Shown: positions 24,067-33,343, counted from the first letter of the stretch. The stretch: 64,000 bases of DNA from Lysinibacillus capsici (GCF_003367505.1 NZ_PXXX01000002.1:26180-90179), one strand, 5' to 3'. Notes: generated by a model from the letters alone, not told the origin. A program made the numbers and translations.

Positions 24067-25692
24067 ATGCGATTATCAAAGAAATTTCGTTTTTTAGCTT
24101 CAAGTGTATTGGCTTTGCAATTAGCTATACCTGTAGCAGCTAGTGCAGAAGAAGGACAGGGTGACCATATAGCACCAAGTTGGGTTGTACAAACCGATTA
24201 TGTGGCACTTGGTGATTCATTAGCACATGGGATGAATGAAGTAGGTGTAATTGGATTAGGCTATACCGATTTTATTGCACAGGCATTACAGCAAGACGGC
24301 TTCCTTACTTCCTTTAATAAGGGCTTTGCTATGTCAGGCTACACAACTAAAAATGTTTTAGCTGATCTACAAAATGATGTTGCAAAAACAGTGACTGGTT
24401 TTGGCTATACAGACGAACAGGCAAAGTTACGGGCTTCTATTAAAGAAGCTGAAATCATCACATTAACAGCTGGGGCAAATGATCTATTGCCAATATTAAA
24501 AGAATCTCAAGCAACGGGAATTGACACTGTGGCTATCATAAAAGCTACTAAAGAAGCTGTATCGAACATTGCTACTATTCTATCTGAAATCAAAAAGATT
24601 AATCCACAAGCTGAAGTATATGTAATGGGCTATTATAATTCCTTCCCATACTATAGTGAGAACTTACAAAAACAATTTAATTTGTTATTAGCTACATTGA
24701 ATGCAACAATTAAAACAACTACTGAAAAAGCGGGCGCTATTTTTGTTCCTACATATGATGTTGTTGCAAAGGATGTTGCCAACTATCTACCAAACCCTGA
24801 AAATATTCATTTAAGTGAAGCTGGTTATTTAGCAGTAGCAAATGAAGCATTTTTACCAATCATTAAAACAAGCTCTTTATGGGATGTCACGCAGGCTATT
24901 GGAGTAGAGGTAAAAGATCGTACAACTGTTAAGGTTAGCTGGCAAGAAGCGACAGATAATGTAGGCGTAGCAAATTACCTTGTCTATGTGAATGGAAAAT
25001 TAACTTCAACATTAAATGCTGACACTACTACAATTACGCTCAAAGATTTAATAGAAAATACAACCTACAATGTATCTATCAAAGCAATTGATGCTGCTGG
25101 TAATGAAAGTGTTCAAAATCCTACAGTAACTTTCACTACGAAAGGAACAGTTAGCTTTACAGATACACAGAATCATTGGGCAAAAGATTATATTCAAACA
25201 GCTGCAAATATAGGTATAATGAACGGCTATACTGATGGGACATTTAGACCTGAGAGTAGTGTAACACGTGCCCAAGCTGCAGCTATTCTTGTAAGAAGCC
25301 TTGGCTTAACTACAGAAGAAAAAGCACCATTTACTGATATCGAAAATTATGATGCAGCAACACAGGCAGAAATTGCGGCAGCATATGTACATGGTCTTAT
25401 TAAAGGAACAGATGGGAAATTTAAGCCTGGACACCCTGTGACACGCGCTCAATTAGCTTTAATGATTCATCGCGCTTATGAACAGCAATCTAATCAGCCG
25501 TATATTGCAAAAGGCGATGTGCCATTTGTAGATGTCGCTTCATATAATGCAGAAACCAAACGTGCAATCACAATGCTGTATGAATTAGGAATCGTGACAG
25601 GGGATGGAGGGAAATTTTCACCTGAGGCTGTCACAACAAGAGGTCAAGCAGCTAAAATATTTACCAATCTTAGTCAGCTACTCATTCAATAA
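24067..25692 (+). CDS. Secreted SGNH/GDSL esterase with fibronectin III and three SLH domains
   Basis: A 541-residue exported protein. Residues 1-27 are a signal peptide (PVAASA). The SGNH hydrolase domain (~40-275) has DYVALGDSLAHG (nucleophile Ser), LTAGANDLLP (block III) and PENIHLSEAGY (catalytic His). A fibronectin type III domain lies at ~280-360 (VKVSWQEATDNVGVANYLV). Three SLH repeats end the protein: FTDTQNHWAKDYIQTA..., FTDIENYDAATQAEIA..., FVDVASYNAETKRAIT.... SLH repeats anchor proteins to pyruvylated wall polymer, so this is a surface lipase or esterase. It starts at ATG after AGAGGAGAG and is followed by a terminator. Confidence 0.9.
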   Translation: MRLSKKFRFLASSVLALQLAIPVAASAEEGQGDHIAPSWVVQTDYVALGDSLAHGMNEVGVIGLGYTDFIAQALQQDGFLTSFNKGFAMSGYTTKNVLADLQNDVAKTVTGFGYTDEQAKLRASIKEAEIITLTAGANDLLPILKESQATGIDTVAIIKATKEAVSNIATILSEIKKINPQAEVYVMGYYNSFPYYSENLQKQFNLLLATLNATIKTTTEKAGAIFVPTYDVVAKDVANYLPNPENIHLSEAGYLAVANEAFLPIIKTSSLWDVTQAIGVEVKDRTTVKVSWQEATDNVGVANYLVYVNGKLTSTLNADTTTITLKDLIENTTYNVSIKAIDAAGNESVQNPTVTFTTKGTVSFTDTQNHWAKDYIQTAANIGIMNGYTDGTFRPESSVTRAQAAAILVRSLGLTTEEKAPFTDIENYDAATQAEIAAAYVHGLIKGTDGKFKPGHPVTRAQLALMIHRAYEQQSNQPYIAKGDVPFVDVASYNAETKRAITMLYELGIVTGDGGKFSPEAVTTRGQAAKIFTNLSQLLIQ

Positions 25693-25697
25693 TCATT

Positions 25698-25732
25698 AAA
25701 AGGTAGGGGGATTTTCTCCTCTACCTTTTGAT
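25698..25732 (+). terminator. Terminator after the SLH esterase gene
   Basis: AAAGGTAG / CTACCTTT arms extended by GG/CC pairs, an A/T-rich loop and a short T tail. Confidence 0.8.
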
Positions 25733-25779
25733 GTTTTCGTAAGAAACGAATATAGTCTATCTAAATAAAGGAGAATGGG

Positions 25780-26148
25780 ATGCTGTCATTTATATTATCT
25801 GCTAAAAGATTAGGAAAAGGACTGTGGAGGTCCTTTAAACGTCCACAGTTCCTATCATTGTTTACTACACTATTTTTAATCATTCTATCAGGAACTCTAT
25901 TCTACAAGGGGACAGAAGGATGGTACTGGTTGGATGCCATGTATTTTGCTGTAGTGAGCTTAATTCCAACTGGAGTCGAAACAGGACTATATCCAACAAC
26001 GGCTTATTCTAAAGTATTTACAATGATTTATTTAATTGTTGGTACAGGAGTAATGTTTATCATGTTATTAATGCTGGGACGCTCTATCGTAGATTTTTCT
26101 CTGAATGAAGAAGAAAAAGAAGAGGTTAAAAAACGTTTGAAAAAGTAA
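25780..26148 (+). CDS. Two-helix ion channel protein with an atypical pore loop
   Basis: A 122-residue membrane protein with the plan of the small Ion_trans_2 potassium channels: a basic N-terminus (~1-25), TM1 (~28-44), a pore helix (WYWLDAMYFAVVSL), TM2 (~79-100) and an acidic/basic coiled tail (NEEEKEEVKKRLKK). In normal channels the filter reads TVGYGD. Here the corresponding segment is IPTGVETGLYPTT, so the usual GYG triplet is missing while the flanking residues (LYPTT...IYLIVGTGVMF) are kept. It might be a channel with altered selectivity. It starts at ATG after AAAGGAG and is flanked by terminators. Confidence 0.75.
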   Translation: MLSFILSAKRLGKGLWRSFKRPQFLSLFTTLFLIILSGTLFYKGTEGWYWLDAMYFAVVSLIPTGVETGLYPTTAYSKVFTMIYLIVGTGVMFIMLLMLGRSIVDFSLNEEEKEEVKKRLKK

Positions 26149-26199
26149 AATAGCAGTACAATGAATTTTTTGGACGATTCATTGTACTGCTATTTTTTT
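26149..26199. terminator. Long bidirectional terminator after the channel gene
   Basis: Perfect 18-bp arms (26149-26166 and 26177-26194, starting AATAGCAGTACA) with a 10-nt loop and T7. It serves the converging channel and yxcD-like genes. Confidence 0.9.
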
Positions 26200-26201
26200 A
26201 T

Positions 26202-26489
26202 TTATGATAGTTTGGCAATAATGCCTTCTTCGTCATCTAAAACTAGTTCAATCCCTGTCGAGAATGGATCACCGTGTAGAACATCCTTGATCCAAACACG
26301 TAAGGCACCAATCATGGCTGCTGTATTAAGCACCTCGATTTGACCGTTGACTTCGACCTCTGCACCAAAACCTGCATCATCCTCGTAAGTTAATTCAACA
26401 AGAACATCCTCAGGGCGAATGTTTTGATAGTAGGCTTGAGATAAACAAATAGCATTAATAATATCTTGTTCGTTGATTATTTGTGCCAT
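26202..26489 (-). CDS. YxcD-like DUF2653 protein
   Basis: A 95-residue soluble protein, MAQIINEQDIINAICLSQAY..., with the acidic middle LTYEDDAGFGAEVEVNG. This agrees with the DUF2653/YxcD family of Bacillus, which has no known function. Its start codon lies inside the end of the upstream membrane-protein gene (13-nt overlap), so the two are translationally coupled. The ribosome binding site is GAGGAAG. No catalytic motif is apparent. Confidence 0.75.
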   Translation of the reverse strand: MAQIINEQDIINAICLSQAYYQNIRPEDVLVELTYEDDAGFGAEVEVNGQIEVLNTAAMIGALRVWIKDVLHGDPFSTGIELVLDDEEGIIAKLS

Positions 26490-26938
26490 TGTGCTTCCTC
26501 TTTGCGCTTTTTATCTTTAAACATATTTATTATCTTCACAACAAGCATCACAATAACAACAATTGCTGCCACATTAATAAGTAAACCTAAAATATTCCCC
26601 AGTATACCCATACCACTAAATAGACTACCGAATAATAATCCAGCAAGTCCGCCAAGCATTAATCCTTTCATCAGACCACCTGAGAAAAAACCACCTTTTT
26701 TAGTAGTATCTGCTTTATTAGTAGATGTTGAGTTGTTTTTATTTGTTGTTGCATTGTTTTGATCTTTAGTAGTATCCGATTTTTGGATATTCGAGCTATT
26801 ATTATTGTTAGAGAAGCCTTTTTTACCCGATTTATAGGATTTAGCTTCTGCCGTTGGCGTATCAGAAATAAATAATGTTGCACCAACAGTCGAAAATATC
26901 AGTGTCGCTGCAAAAAGAGCGGCAAGAATTTTTTTCAT
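26477..26938 (-). CDS. Exported membrane protein with low-complexity Asn/Thr/Lys linker
   Basis: A 153-residue protein I cannot name. Residues 1-33 form a signal peptide or first membrane helix (MKKILAALFAATLIFSTVG...AEA). Residues ~35-80 are low-complexity Ser/Asn/Thr/Lys. A Gly-rich helix pair follows at ~85-140 (GGFFSGGLMKGLMLGGLAGLLFGSLFSGMG, then INVAAIVVIVMLVVKII), with a charged end. The ATG at 26938 is preferred because GGAGG is 10 nt upstream; an ATG three codons earlier is only 1 nt from it. It overlaps the YxcD-like gene, which suggests a shared envelope role. Confidence 0.7.
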   Translation of the reverse strand: MKKILAALFAATLIFSTVGATLFISDTPTAEAKSYKSGKKGFSNNNNSSNIQKSDTTKDQNNATTNKNNSTSTNKADTTKKGGFFSGGLMKGLMLGGLAGLLFGSLFSGMGILGNILGLLINVAAIVVIVMLVVKIINMFKDKKRKEEAQWHK

Positions 26939-27122
26939 TACATACATTCCTCCAATATAATTTTTAATCTAATCATAAACTAGTTCTTATATAGTAATAT
27001 TACATGAACTATATTAAAAAATAAAACAAACGCTTTCAAAAATTAAGCTATATCAAAAAATATGGACAAATAGTGGCAGATGTAATGATTGTAGAAATTA
27101 TGCAATAGGAAGGAGTGAAAAA

Positions 27123-28139
27123 ATGCTACTAACTTTATCAATCTTCCTTACCATTTTTATCATTTTGTACCTAACAGAAAAAAGGCGCTTTCTCAACGTT
27201 GTAGCCCTTGGCGTGATAGGGATATATATTGTCAGAGCGTTTATTATTCATTATCCTTTATTGCTACCAAATGATCAGGGGATTATTTCTGAAATGGGGA
27301 TATTCATTATATTAGGAAGCTTTCCAAGTATTATGTTTATTTTATCAATAGCCATGTTTTTCAATAGTAAAGTATTATTAGAAAAGGAAGGACGCAAATT
27401 CCGTAACTTAATGTTAGCCATATTAGGGCTAAGTTTTGTTATTATGATGTTATGGTATGTATTCGTCATTTTTATTGAAATTGAAAATGTGTTTTGGCAT
27501 ATTCTTTTCTTCTATGCGTTTTTAATTTTTGGTTATACAATGTTCTTATACACTAGTGTCCTTGCTTATTCAATATTGTATCTTCTTACACCAATACGTT
27601 ATAAACCAAATTACATTATTGCATTAGGTTCAGGATTAATTGGCGATAGAGTACCTCCACTTTTAGCAAGCCGTTTAGATGAAGCAGTAAAGCAATATAT
27701 AAAGTATGAGATGAAGCCTTATATCATTGTCTCTGGTGGTCAAGGAAATGATGAAAAGGTATCAGAAGCATATGCAATGAAACAATACCTAATAGAAGTA
27801 CATCATATTCCGACTGACAAGATAATAATGGAGGATTGTTCAGCCAATACAGAACAAAATATGATCTTTTCAAAGCAAATAATGGAACACCATTCTCATG
27901 GAGAGAACTATCGTTCCATTTTTGTTACGAATAATTTCCATGTGTTTCGTGCAAGTATTTATGCTAGGAAAGCAGCATTAGATGCCGAGGGGATTGGCTC
28001 AAAAACTGCTTTTTACTATGTTCCTAATGCATTCACACGAGAATTTATAGGTTTATTAGCCATGTATAAATGGACCCATGTCACAGTATTTTTAATTATT
28101 ACGCTATTCGTAGGCTTACTATTGAGAGCATATGTGTAA
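27123..28139 (+). CDS. YdcF/ElyC-type (DUF218) membrane protein
   Basis: A 338-residue protein with about five N-terminal membrane helices (residues 1-155), a DUF218 domain (~160-310), and a last helix (VTVFLIITLFVGLLLRAYV). The DUF218 signatures are IIALGSGLIGDRVPPLLASRLDEAV, IIVSGGQGNDEKVSEAYAMKQYL, IIMEDCSANTEQNM and FVTNNFHVFRASIYARKA. Members such as SanA/ElyC/YdcF are linked to envelope and lipid-carrier homeostasis. It starts at ATG after AGGAAGGAG and stands alone on its strand. Confidence 0.85.
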   Translation: MLLTLSIFLTIFIILYLTEKRRFLNVVALGVIGIYIVRAFIIHYPLLLPNDQGIISEMGIFIILGSFPSIMFILSIAMFFNSKVLLEKEGRKFRNLMLAILGLSFVIMMLWYVFVIFIEIENVFWHILFFYAFLIFGYTMFLYTSVLAYSILYLLTPIRYKPNYIIALGSGLIGDRVPPLLASRLDEAVKQYIKYEMKPYIIVSGGQGNDEKVSEAYAMKQYLIEVHHIPTDKIIMEDCSANTEQNMIFSKQIMEHHSHGENYRSIFVTNNFHVFRASIYARKAALDAEGIGSKTAFYYVPNAFTREFIGLLAMYKWTHVTVFLIITLFVGLLLRAYV

Positions 28140-28211
28140 CCAAACTTCAACTGTCTTCCATATAATAGTGGTAAGGCAGTTTTTTTACATAGTGTGCAAG
28201 GGAGGAAAATA

Positions 28212-29498
28212 ATGTACGAGCAAATTTTAGCCAAGCGAAATAAAGAACGAATAATTTCCCTACAAAATCTTACACAAACTCAAGATCAGTGGTTTGCTCA
28301 AAATATAAAATTACTTACATTCGCTGAAGTTAACCTAACAGCCTTGCAGAAAATACTGTATCAAGTAGTACGAGGGTTATTAAAAGAACAGCAACAACGT
28401 CATTTACAGATTGTTCATACAGTGCAATCTCAATCGATACAGGAGAATGTATTAACGCTGTTGGCAGAATATGATGATGTCTTGCGCGATGCCATTCCAC
28501 AGCCTATCTATATACTCATTTGGCAAATTTCTTCGCTAGAAAAGTTAAAAAACAGTATAGAAGTAGTAGATGATGTGCTTGATATTGTAGAGTGGTATTT
28601 TCGCCATCAAGATGAACAAGTTGCTGCTCTAGATGAAGAGGACTTAGATCATGAGCTCATTATTGATTTGTATAAAGAAGCGGTTGAAGAGCAGGATGGG
28701 GATGCCCAATATCAACTGGGTGAATACTATAATTCTAGAGAGGGTAAACATTTTCAACCTGAAAAATCATTGAAATGGTTTGAGCTAGCCGCTGCCCAGG
28801 GAAATGCAGATGCTCAATATATGCTTGGGAATTTTTGCTTTGGGGGCATAGGTATGGAGGAAAATTATTCCCTTGCCTTTTCATACTATGAAAAAGCAGC
28901 TTTGCAGGGACATGCGGATGCTGCCAATAATTTAGCAGATATGTACTTTAATGGCGAGGGCGTAGCAACGAATTATACATTAGCAAAAAAATGGTTTGAT
29001 TATGCTGCACAAAAGAATGTGGCAGAGGCAATGTTTACGTTAGGAATAATTTATGAGCAGGGGTTAGGCGTTGAGGTAGATGAGAAAGAAGCTTTTAACG
29101 CCTATAAAAAATCAGCTGAGGCAGGGTATGTGGAAGCACAATATCGACTTGGTGGAATTTATTTAGAGGGACGCTTAGGCCAAGCGAAAGATGTCAATCG
29201 TGGTCTGTTTTGGTATGAAAGAGCTGCGGAGCAATATCATGTAGACGCCTTTTATGATTTAGGTTATATATGGAGTAATGGTCTGGCAGGAATACGCAAT
29301 CTCGAAAAAGGTATTCATTGGTTTAAGCAGGCTGCACTTCAAGGAGATGTGGAAGCCAAGCTACAGTTGGGGCATATTTTTAATAAAGATACAGGGTTAG
29401 ATAGAAATCTGAAAGAAGCTATTAAATGGTATGGACTCGCGGCAGATGCAGGATCCGAAGAAGCGGCTAAAATATTACAGGAACTTAAAGGATTGTAA
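28212..29498 (+). CDS. Sel1-repeat (TPR-like) protein
   Basis: A 428-residue cytoplasmic protein. The first ~150 residues are helical and unassigned. Residues ~160-425 hold about seven Sel1-like repeats of ~36 residues, seen as AQYQLGEYYNS..., AQYMLGNFCFGGIG, AANNLADMYFNGEGV, AMFTLGIIYEQGLGV, AQYRLGGIYLEGRLG, AFYDLGYIWSNGLAG and AKLQLGHIFNKDTG. Sel1 arrays are protein-interaction scaffolds. The ATG at 28212 follows GGGAGG by 6 nt and is preferred over an in-frame start 18 nt earlier. The binding partner is unknown. Confidence 0.85.
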   Translation: MYEQILAKRNKERIISLQNLTQTQDQWFAQNIKLLTFAEVNLTALQKILYQVVRGLLKEQQQRHLQIVHTVQSQSIQENVLTLLAEYDDVLRDAIPQPIYILIWQISSLEKLKNSIEVVDDVLDIVEWYFRHQDEQVAALDEEDLDHELIIDLYKEAVEEQDGDAQYQLGEYYNSREGKHFQPEKSLKWFELAAAQGNADAQYMLGNFCFGGIGMEENYSLAFSYYEKAALQGHADAANNLADMYFNGEGVATNYTLAKKWFDYAAQKNVAEAMFTLGIIYEQGLGVEVDEKEAFNAYKKSAEAGYVEAQYRLGGIYLEGRLGQAKDVNRGLFWYERAAEQYHVDAFYDLGYIWSNGLAGIRNLEKGIHWFKQAALQGDVEAKLQLGHIFNKDTGLDRNLKEAIKWYGLAADAGSEEAAKILQELKGL

Positions 29499-29705
29499 AT
29501 TTAGTGTTAAAAAAACATAGGCTTTTAGAATTATTTATGTTGCTACGGTATGAGGGTATTTTGGTCTAAAATAGACTGCTGTTTACGAGTATTTAGATAG
29601 ATCATGATTGAGGATAAAAAATATTAGTATAGTGAAATTTGAAGATGATCGATAAAAAAGTAGAATAAATATAAAGCAAGTAAGCATAATAAACAAAAAA
29701 ATAGT

Positions 29706-29744
29706 TAAAAAAGCTACCCAATAATATTGTGGTAGCTTTTTTAT
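29706..29744 (+). terminator. Terminator before the hemAT region
   Basis: AAAAAGCTACC / GGTAGCTTTTTT arms with a 12-nt loop, ending in T6. Confidence 0.85.
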
Positions 29745-29889
29745 AGTTTATTACGCTTTATTTAACAACAAGGACTTTTTATACATTTTGTGTAAAATAA
29801 TGGTATTAATAAGATTGACAGTCATTTATAAAATGATTAATGTAAATGAGTGATTTTGAAAAGAAGCATACGTAAATAATTTACTGTTA

Positions 29890-30048
29890 GTCATGTAGGG
29901 ACTATATCTGTTTGCTGAGAGCAAATGACCTTAGGATAAATTGAGCAAAGGGGTACCCGACATACTTTTGGAGGAAGTTTGTCATACGGAATTGCGCTAT
30001 CGAATGTAACCATTAAATCTGACTAATCAGATTTTATCGGTATTTTTT
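29890..30048 (+). ncRNA. Structured leader upstream of hemAT, unknown class
   Basis: Several stems follow each other: GTCAT (29890-29894) with ATGAC (29925-29929), enclosing TTTGCT-GAG-AGCAAA (29911-29925); the self-complementary GGGTACCC (29951-29958); GACATACTT / AAGTTTGTC (29959-29983, one mismatch); and AAATCTGA-CTAA-TCAGATTT (30015-30034), followed 8 nt later by T6. This looks like an attenuator or riboswitch-type leader. I could not match it to a known class. The order of stems before a terminator-like hairpin is seen; regulation is inferred. Confidence 0.4.
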
Positions 30049-30128
30049 CGTGTATCCATCAATATGTTAAAAGGGATTTGATGTTTCTCAGCCTGATGAA
30101 AGTAAACGGAATGAAAGAGGGAAGATGT

Positions 30129-31421
30129 GTGATTTTTCAAAAACAGAGAAAGACGAAGGTATTGGATTTACAGCAATACACAGTGAAAATGGATTTGTCC
30201 TCTCGTCAATCGATGGCGAAGCAAATTGAAATGCTGAACTTAACGAAGAACGACTTACAATATTTAAAAGCTTTCCAGCCAATAGTTATGGATAATGTAG
30301 ATCACATCGTAAACCGTTTTTACAACATGATTGGAACAGAGCATCATTTGGTAGATATTATCAGTCATCATAGTTCTGTAGAAAAGCTTAAAGTAACATT
30401 ACGGCAACATATTATTGAAATGTTTAACGGAACCATTGATGAGATGTATTACCAAAGGCGTGTAAAAATTGCAAAGGTGCATGTCCACATTGGGCTTAGA
30501 ACACAGTGGTATATCTGCGCATTCCAAGATTTATCGATATCATTTATTGATTTAGTCGAAAAAAATATAGAATTTCCACAAGATCAATTTAATACGATCA
30601 GAGCTATATCGAAAATTTGTAATTTTGAGCAACAACTCGTTTTAGAAGCTTTTGAAAACACTGTGGAACAACTGAAAGAAAAAATGGTTCATGAAAAAGA
30701 AGCGATTGAACGACAGATTGTAGATTCTTCGGAAGCACTTGCAGCTATCTCGCAGGAAACCAATAATTCTTTTTGCTGCTTAAGTAAGCAATCTGACGAA
30801 ATTAAACATTTGGCAAAAAAATCACTCGATGTGTCTACACTGGCTGAAAACCAAGCACTTGAGGGTCGCGAGCGTTTAAAAAATCAATCACAAAATATGC
30901 TCAATATTAGTCATTCTCTTCATGATATAGAAGAAAATATTGAACAATTATCAGGTATGTCTAAGGAAATGGAAACAATTATGAGTGTTGTGACCAATAT
31001 TGCGAATCAAACGAATCTATTGGCTTTAAATGCTGCAATTGAAGCAGCACGTGCTGGGGAAGCGGGAAAGGGCTTTAGCGTAGTGGCCGATGAAGTACGT
31101 AAATTATCAATTCAGACAAAAGAATCTGTTACAGCGGTGGCTTTGTTATTGAAAAAGACAGGTGAACGAACAGAGAAATTAGAGTATTCTTTGACCAACA
31201 TTCAAGATGAAGTTGCAGCAGGTGAAGAAAATATGTTACAAACTGAAGGCCAATTTACGAGTATATTGGGAGCCATGACAGAAGCAAAAGATCAAAATGA
31301 GTGTATGGCAACAAAAATACAAGCAATTGTAGGCATATTAAGTGAATTAGGCACTTCATTTACTGAGGTAACAAATTCAGCTGAAAAATTAGCGAGCTTT
31401 GCGCAAAATTTAAAAGGATAG
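30129..31421 (+). CDS. hemAT: HemAT, globin-coupled oxygen-sensing chemotaxis transducer
   Basis: A 430-residue soluble transducer. Residues ~35-185 are a globin sensor domain; [19 protein letters not shown] aligns with the B. subtilis HemAT segment holding the proximal haem ligand, giving His118. Residues ~200-430 form the methyl-accepting signalling domain with the hairpin tip [37 protein letters not shown], which binds CheW/CheA. The GTG at 30129 is chosen because AGAGGGA lies just upstream and the protein then begins (M)IFQKQRK, like MLFKKDRK of B. subtilis; an ATG at 30081 gives a longer, unaligned start. It mediates aerotaxis. No che genes are adjacent. Confidence 0.92.
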   Translation: MIFQKQRKTKVLDLQQYTVKMDLSSRQSMAKQIEMLNLTKNDLQYLKAFQPIVMDNVDHIVNRFYNMIGTEHHLVDIISHHSSVEKLKVTLRQHIIEMFNGTIDEMYYQRRVKIAKVHVHIGLRTQWYICAFQDLSISFIDLVEKNIEFPQDQFNTIRAISKICNFEQQLVLEAFENTVEQLKEKMVHEKEAIERQIVDSSEALAAISQETNNSFCCLSKQSDEIKHLAKKSLDVSTLAENQALEGRERLKNQSQNMLNISHSLHDIEENIEQLSGMSKEMETIMSVVTNIANQTNLLALNAAIEAARAGEAGKGFSVVADEVRKLSIQTKESVTAVALLLKKTGERTEKLEYSLTNIQDEVAAGEENMLQTEGQFTSILGAMTEAKDQNECMATKIQAIVGILSELGTSFTEVTNSAEKLASFAQNLKG

Positions 31422-31543
31422 ACTACTAACATTTACATTCTATTTTCATATTTTTAGACGTAATAAACACTATAGTACCTATTTAAATGTTTGTTGTGAA
31501 GTTATCGCTATAGAGGATCAATTTTATAGAGATTCAGAAAGTA

Positions 31544-31577
31544 AGAGCTATTTCACTGATGAAATAGCTCTATTTTT
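31544..31577 (+). terminator. Terminator after hemAT
   Basis: Perfect AGAGCTATTTCA / TGAAATAGCTCT arms with a 4-nt loop and an ATTTTT tail. Confidence 0.88.
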
Positions 31578-31659
31578 GCTAAATTTGTAAAGGGTTTAAC
31601 GTAATTTTCAATGAAAAAGGATTATACTGTAGAAAGAATGAATAATAGGGGCGGTTATG

Positions 31660-33054
31660 ATGAAAACAGTTGTTGTTTTAGGCGGCGGTATTACAGGACT
31701 ATGTACAATGCATTATTTGCAACGTCAAGTGAAGGAACATAATTTAGATGTTCGTCTAGTGCTTATAGAAAAAAATACATGTTTAGGAGGCAAATTATAT
31801 TCAGCACATGAACAAGGTTTCATCATGGAAACGGGTGCTGATTCTATTGTAGCCCGTCATCAAGGCGTTATGGAACTCGTGCAGGAGCTTGATTTTGAGG
31901 CGGAATTAGTTTACAACGAAACAGGTATTTCTTATATTTATACGAATAATGAGTTACATGCTATTCCGGCAGATTCAACTTTCGGAATACCGATGAGTGT
32001 AGCATCCTTAGAGGAAAGTACACTTATTTCCGAGCAGGGAAAAAAAGAAGCGTTGAAGGATTTAACATTGCCAAACAATGGCTTCACAAAGGAAAGTTCT
32101 ATCGGTGAATTTTTAACTTACTATTTAGGAGAGGAACTGGTGAAAAACCAAATTGCACCAGTCCTTGCAGGTGTTTATTCTGGAGATTTACATCAGCTTT
32201 CTATTGGCTCTACTTTACCGTATTTAATTGATTATAAGAATGATTTTGGAAGTATTATTAAAGGCTTTGATGCGAATCGTGAGCAATTTGTTAAAGCAGC
32301 GAACAAAAAATTTATATCCTTTAAAAATGGTTTATCTTCTTTAATTGATCGACTTGAACAAACCTTATCCGATGTAGAAATTATCAAGGGTGTTACTACA
32401 CTAAATGTTCAAAAACAAGATAAGAACTACACAATTTCCTTAGCTAATGGTGAAATTATTGAGTCAGATTATGTCGTTTTAGCATTACCGAACGATACTG
32501 TACAAAATCTGCTACAGGATGAATCTTTAAACCGCTATTTTGACCAATTTACGACAGCGTCAGCGATTACTATCTATTTGGGTTTTGATGTGCCAGACGC
32601 TAAATTGCCAGCAGATGGAACGGGCTATATTGTTTCCCATAATTCAGACGTAACTTGTAATGCAGCAACTTGGACTAGTCGTAAATGGAAGCATACATCG
32701 AAAGAAAATAAATTACTTGTGCGACTCTTTTATAAGAGCATCAATCCAGCCTATGAGCAACTACGCGCCATGACGGATGAAGAATTAGCAGCAGTTGCTT
32801 TAGAAGATGTGAGAAAGAGCCTAGGAATAGAGGAGCAGCCAACCGTTGTGAATGTAACAAAATGGATTGATCAAATGCCTAAATATGATCTAGCGCATCG
32901 TGAAGCATTACAAGGATTACTACAAGAATTACATGAGAAATATCCTAATTTATCGATTGCAGGGTGCTCGTATTTTGGCGTAGGTATTGGTGCTTGCATT
33001 CAAAACGGGAAAAAAATTGGTGAAGAGCTTGCAAAGGAACTTGCCAATTTCTAA
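31660..33054 (+). CDS. hemY: Coproporphyrinogen III / protoporphyrinogen oxidase (HemY/CgoX)
   Basis: A 464-residue flavoprotein of haem synthesis. The N-terminal FAD loop is VVVLGGGITGLCTMHYL, followed by LIEKNTCLGGKLYS and ETGADSIVARH. The C-terminal FAD contact is IAGCSYFGVGIGACIQNGKKIGEELAKEL. In Gram-positive bacteria this enzyme oxidises coproporphyrinogen III to coproporphyrin III with oxygen. ATG 31660 is 5 nt after AGGGGCGG; the ATG one codon earlier is equally possible. It is separated here from hemE and hemH, which usually lie next to it in Bacillus. No regulation is evident. Confidence 0.92.
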   Translation: MKTVVVLGGGITGLCTMHYLQRQVKEHNLDVRLVLIEKNTCLGGKLYSAHEQGFIMETGADSIVARHQGVMELVQELDFEAELVYNETGISYIYTNNELHAIPADSTFGIPMSVASLEESTLISEQGKKEALKDLTLPNNGFTKESSIGEFLTYYLGEELVKNQIAPVLAGVYSGDLHQLSIGSTLPYLIDYKNDFGSIIKGFDANREQFVKAANKKFISFKNGLSSLIDRLEQTLSDVEIIKGVTTLNVQKQDKNYTISLANGEIIESDYVVLALPNDTVQNLLQDESLNRYFDQFTTASAITIYLGFDVPDAKLPADGTGYIVSHNSDVTCNAATWTSRKWKHTSKENKLLVRLFYKSINPAYEQLRAMTDEELAAVALEDVRKSLGIEEQPTVVNVTKWIDQMPKYDLAHREALQGLLQELHEKYPNLSIAGCSYFGVGIGACIQNGKKIGEELAKELANF

Positions 33055-33154
33055 GGTTTTAAGTGGAAAAAAACTTTGTTATGTGAAATAGTCTTGACTC
33101 ATTCGTCAGTAAACGATATGATTCTTTTAATTATTTAAAAAATTCATACTTAAT

Positions 33155-33256
33155 TCTTATCAAGAGAAGCAGAGGGACTGGCCCATTGAAGCTTCAGCAA
33201 CCAACTTTATTGTCAGGTGCTAAATCCAGAAGACCGTTGAGTCGAAGATGAGAAGG
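33155..33256 (+). ncRNA. SAM-I (S-box) riboswitch
   Basis: Canonical S-box elements in order: CTTATCAAGAGAAGCAGAGG, GACTGGCCCATTGAAGCTTC, AGCAACC, AGGTGCTAAATCC, and the closing GATGAGAAGG. It precedes a terminator and the yitJ-metH operon, so it would stop transcription when S-adenosylmethionine is abundant. Confidence 0.96.
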
Positions 33257-33276
33257 AACAACAATGATGAATCGTT

Positions 33277-33310
33277 AAAGCCTTCTTTTTTTATGAAAGA
33301 AGGCTTTTTA
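33277..33310 (+). terminator. Terminator of the SAM riboswitch
   Basis: AAAGCCTTCTTT / AAAGAAGGCTTT arms with a short loop and T5, lying between the aptamer and the yitJ start codon. Confidence 0.9.
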
Positions 33311-33343
33311 TTATATAGAGACATAGGAAGAGAGGCTAATTTT

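Larger units (their letters stand above)
29499..30128 (+). other. 630-nt gap before hemAT
   Basis: No gene is visible. The gap holds a terminator for the Sel1 gene (29707-29742), an AT-rich stretch that should contain the hemAT promoter, and a structured leader at about 29890-30048, which is listed separately. Confidence 0.6.

Noticed and set aside
29890..30048. c-di-GMP, T-box, TPP or ZTP riboswitch in front of hemAT
   Set aside because: Short matches such as GGGTACCC and AGCAAAGGGG were tempting, but the full sets of conserved elements of these classes are missing. It is kept only as an unknown structured leader.
33248..33343. N-terminal extension of yitJ
   Set aside because: It overlaps the SAM riboswitch closing helix and terminator and has no ribosome binding site.
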